From assembly GCA_016714895.1 (NCBI GenBank), contig JADKBV010000012.1, positions 186,001 through 250,000 of the forward strand: DNA of 64,000 nt, read 5' to 3'. A model generated the notes under the pieces. It was not told where the DNA came from, searched no databases, and saw only the letters and a list, made by a program, of their open reading frames with translations. Shown one piece after another: positions 63,860-64,000 of the stretch. The stretch is from Saprospiraceae bacterium. Lineage in GTDB: Bacteria; Bacteroidota; Bacteroidia; Chitinophagales; Saprospiraceae. The position numbers and the translations under genes are program-made. The stretch's first letter is position 1; every line of letters starts with the position of its first letter.

Positions 63860-64000
63860 GGTGACGGTGGCGGATTAAAACCCAAACCATTTCCGAATAT
63901 TCCTTCTGCTATAGAAGCGAAGTCATCGGGTTCCTGATTCAGCATGGATTCATACGCTTCTTTAGACCAGATTTCAATTTGTTGTTGATAAGCAAACAAT
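63856..64000 (-). CDS. mraZ: MraZ transcriptional regulator, C-terminal end only
   Basis: About 47 codons are visible up to the window edge. IEIWSKEAYESML followed by an acidic DDFASIAEGIFG matches the C-terminal part of the second MraZ SpoVT/AbrB-like domain. The Pro-rich tail ends FNPPPSP. MraZ represses the dcw cluster by binding repeats upstream of its own gene, which would lie beyond 64,000. Its stop overlaps the rsmH start. Confidence 0.9.
   Translation of the reverse strand, partial: LFAYQQQIEIWSKEAYESMLNQEPDDFASIAEGIFGNGLGFNPPPSP

Noticed and set aside
1..64000. tRNA, rRNA or complete insertion sequence with transposase
   Set aside because: I saw no cloverleaf-type T-arm sequence, no rRNA segment and no transposase frame. 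This was a visual scan, so a small RNA gene could have been missed; tRNAscan-SE and Infernal would decide.

Overview
The window looks like a chromosomal segment of a Bacteroidota bacterium, probably of the Saprospiria type. The genus cannot be fixed from sequence alone. The signs are: (i) at least five secreted proteins ending in type IX secretion (T9SS) sorting domains; (ii) the Bacteroidota promoter pattern (TTG, about 20 bp, TAnnTTTG) ahead of many genes, with no Shine-Dalgarno motif evident at the starts I checked; (iii) SPII lipoproteins, a TonB-dependent receptor and a DUF5686 protein; (iv) a division and cell-wall (dcw) cluster in the order usual for the phylum.

Left part (1-18.4 kb) is accessory. 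It holds the end of a VCBS/T9SS protein, an Rpn (PDDEXK) nuclease gene broken by a ~178-bp MITE-like element and followed by a second copy of its tail, two related lipoprotein genes, a repeat-rich 950-bp gap, queA, and a kelch/T9SS gene. Next comes a 1.8-kb gene-free stretch with a 42-bp-period satellite and stacked hairpins. After it lie a three-gene secreted operon (T9SS protein, lipase-like hydrolase, PQQ-propeller lipoprotein) and a minus-strand set: Qnr-like pentapeptide protein, VOC protein, DUF1697 protein, RelE-like toxin-antitoxin pair and dinB.

Middle part (18.4-33.6 kb). Two giant secreted genes, an M43 metalloprotease and a repeat protein of the gliding-motility C-terminal type, sit between two direct copies of a ~145-bp control region. 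One copy is upstream of dinB. The other is upstream of an AlkC-like DNA glycosylase gene that overlaps a self-cleaving S24/LexA-like repressor gene. Each copy carries two CGnCA-N6-TGnCG dyads exactly 74 bp apart. I read this as a DNA-damage regulon (repressor, alkylation repair, translesion polymerase) whose shared promoter region was split by an 8.2-kb segment. Both giant genes carry frame defects: a G8 tract in the protease signal peptide and a +1 shift just before the sorting domain of the second.

Right part is mostly housekeeping: rplU, rpmA (L27 fused to a helix-hairpin-helix tail), rpe, a TonB receptor, a DUF5686 protein, nhaD, a GT-C-like membrane protein, a di-heme peroxidase, a pectate-lyase-like T9SS enzyme. 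From 48.6 kb to the right edge lies the minus-strand dcw cluster mraZ-rsmH-ftsL-ftsI-murE-mraY-murD-ftsW-murG-murC-ftsQ-ftsA-ftsZ, closed by an intrinsic terminator. murF and ddl are not in it.
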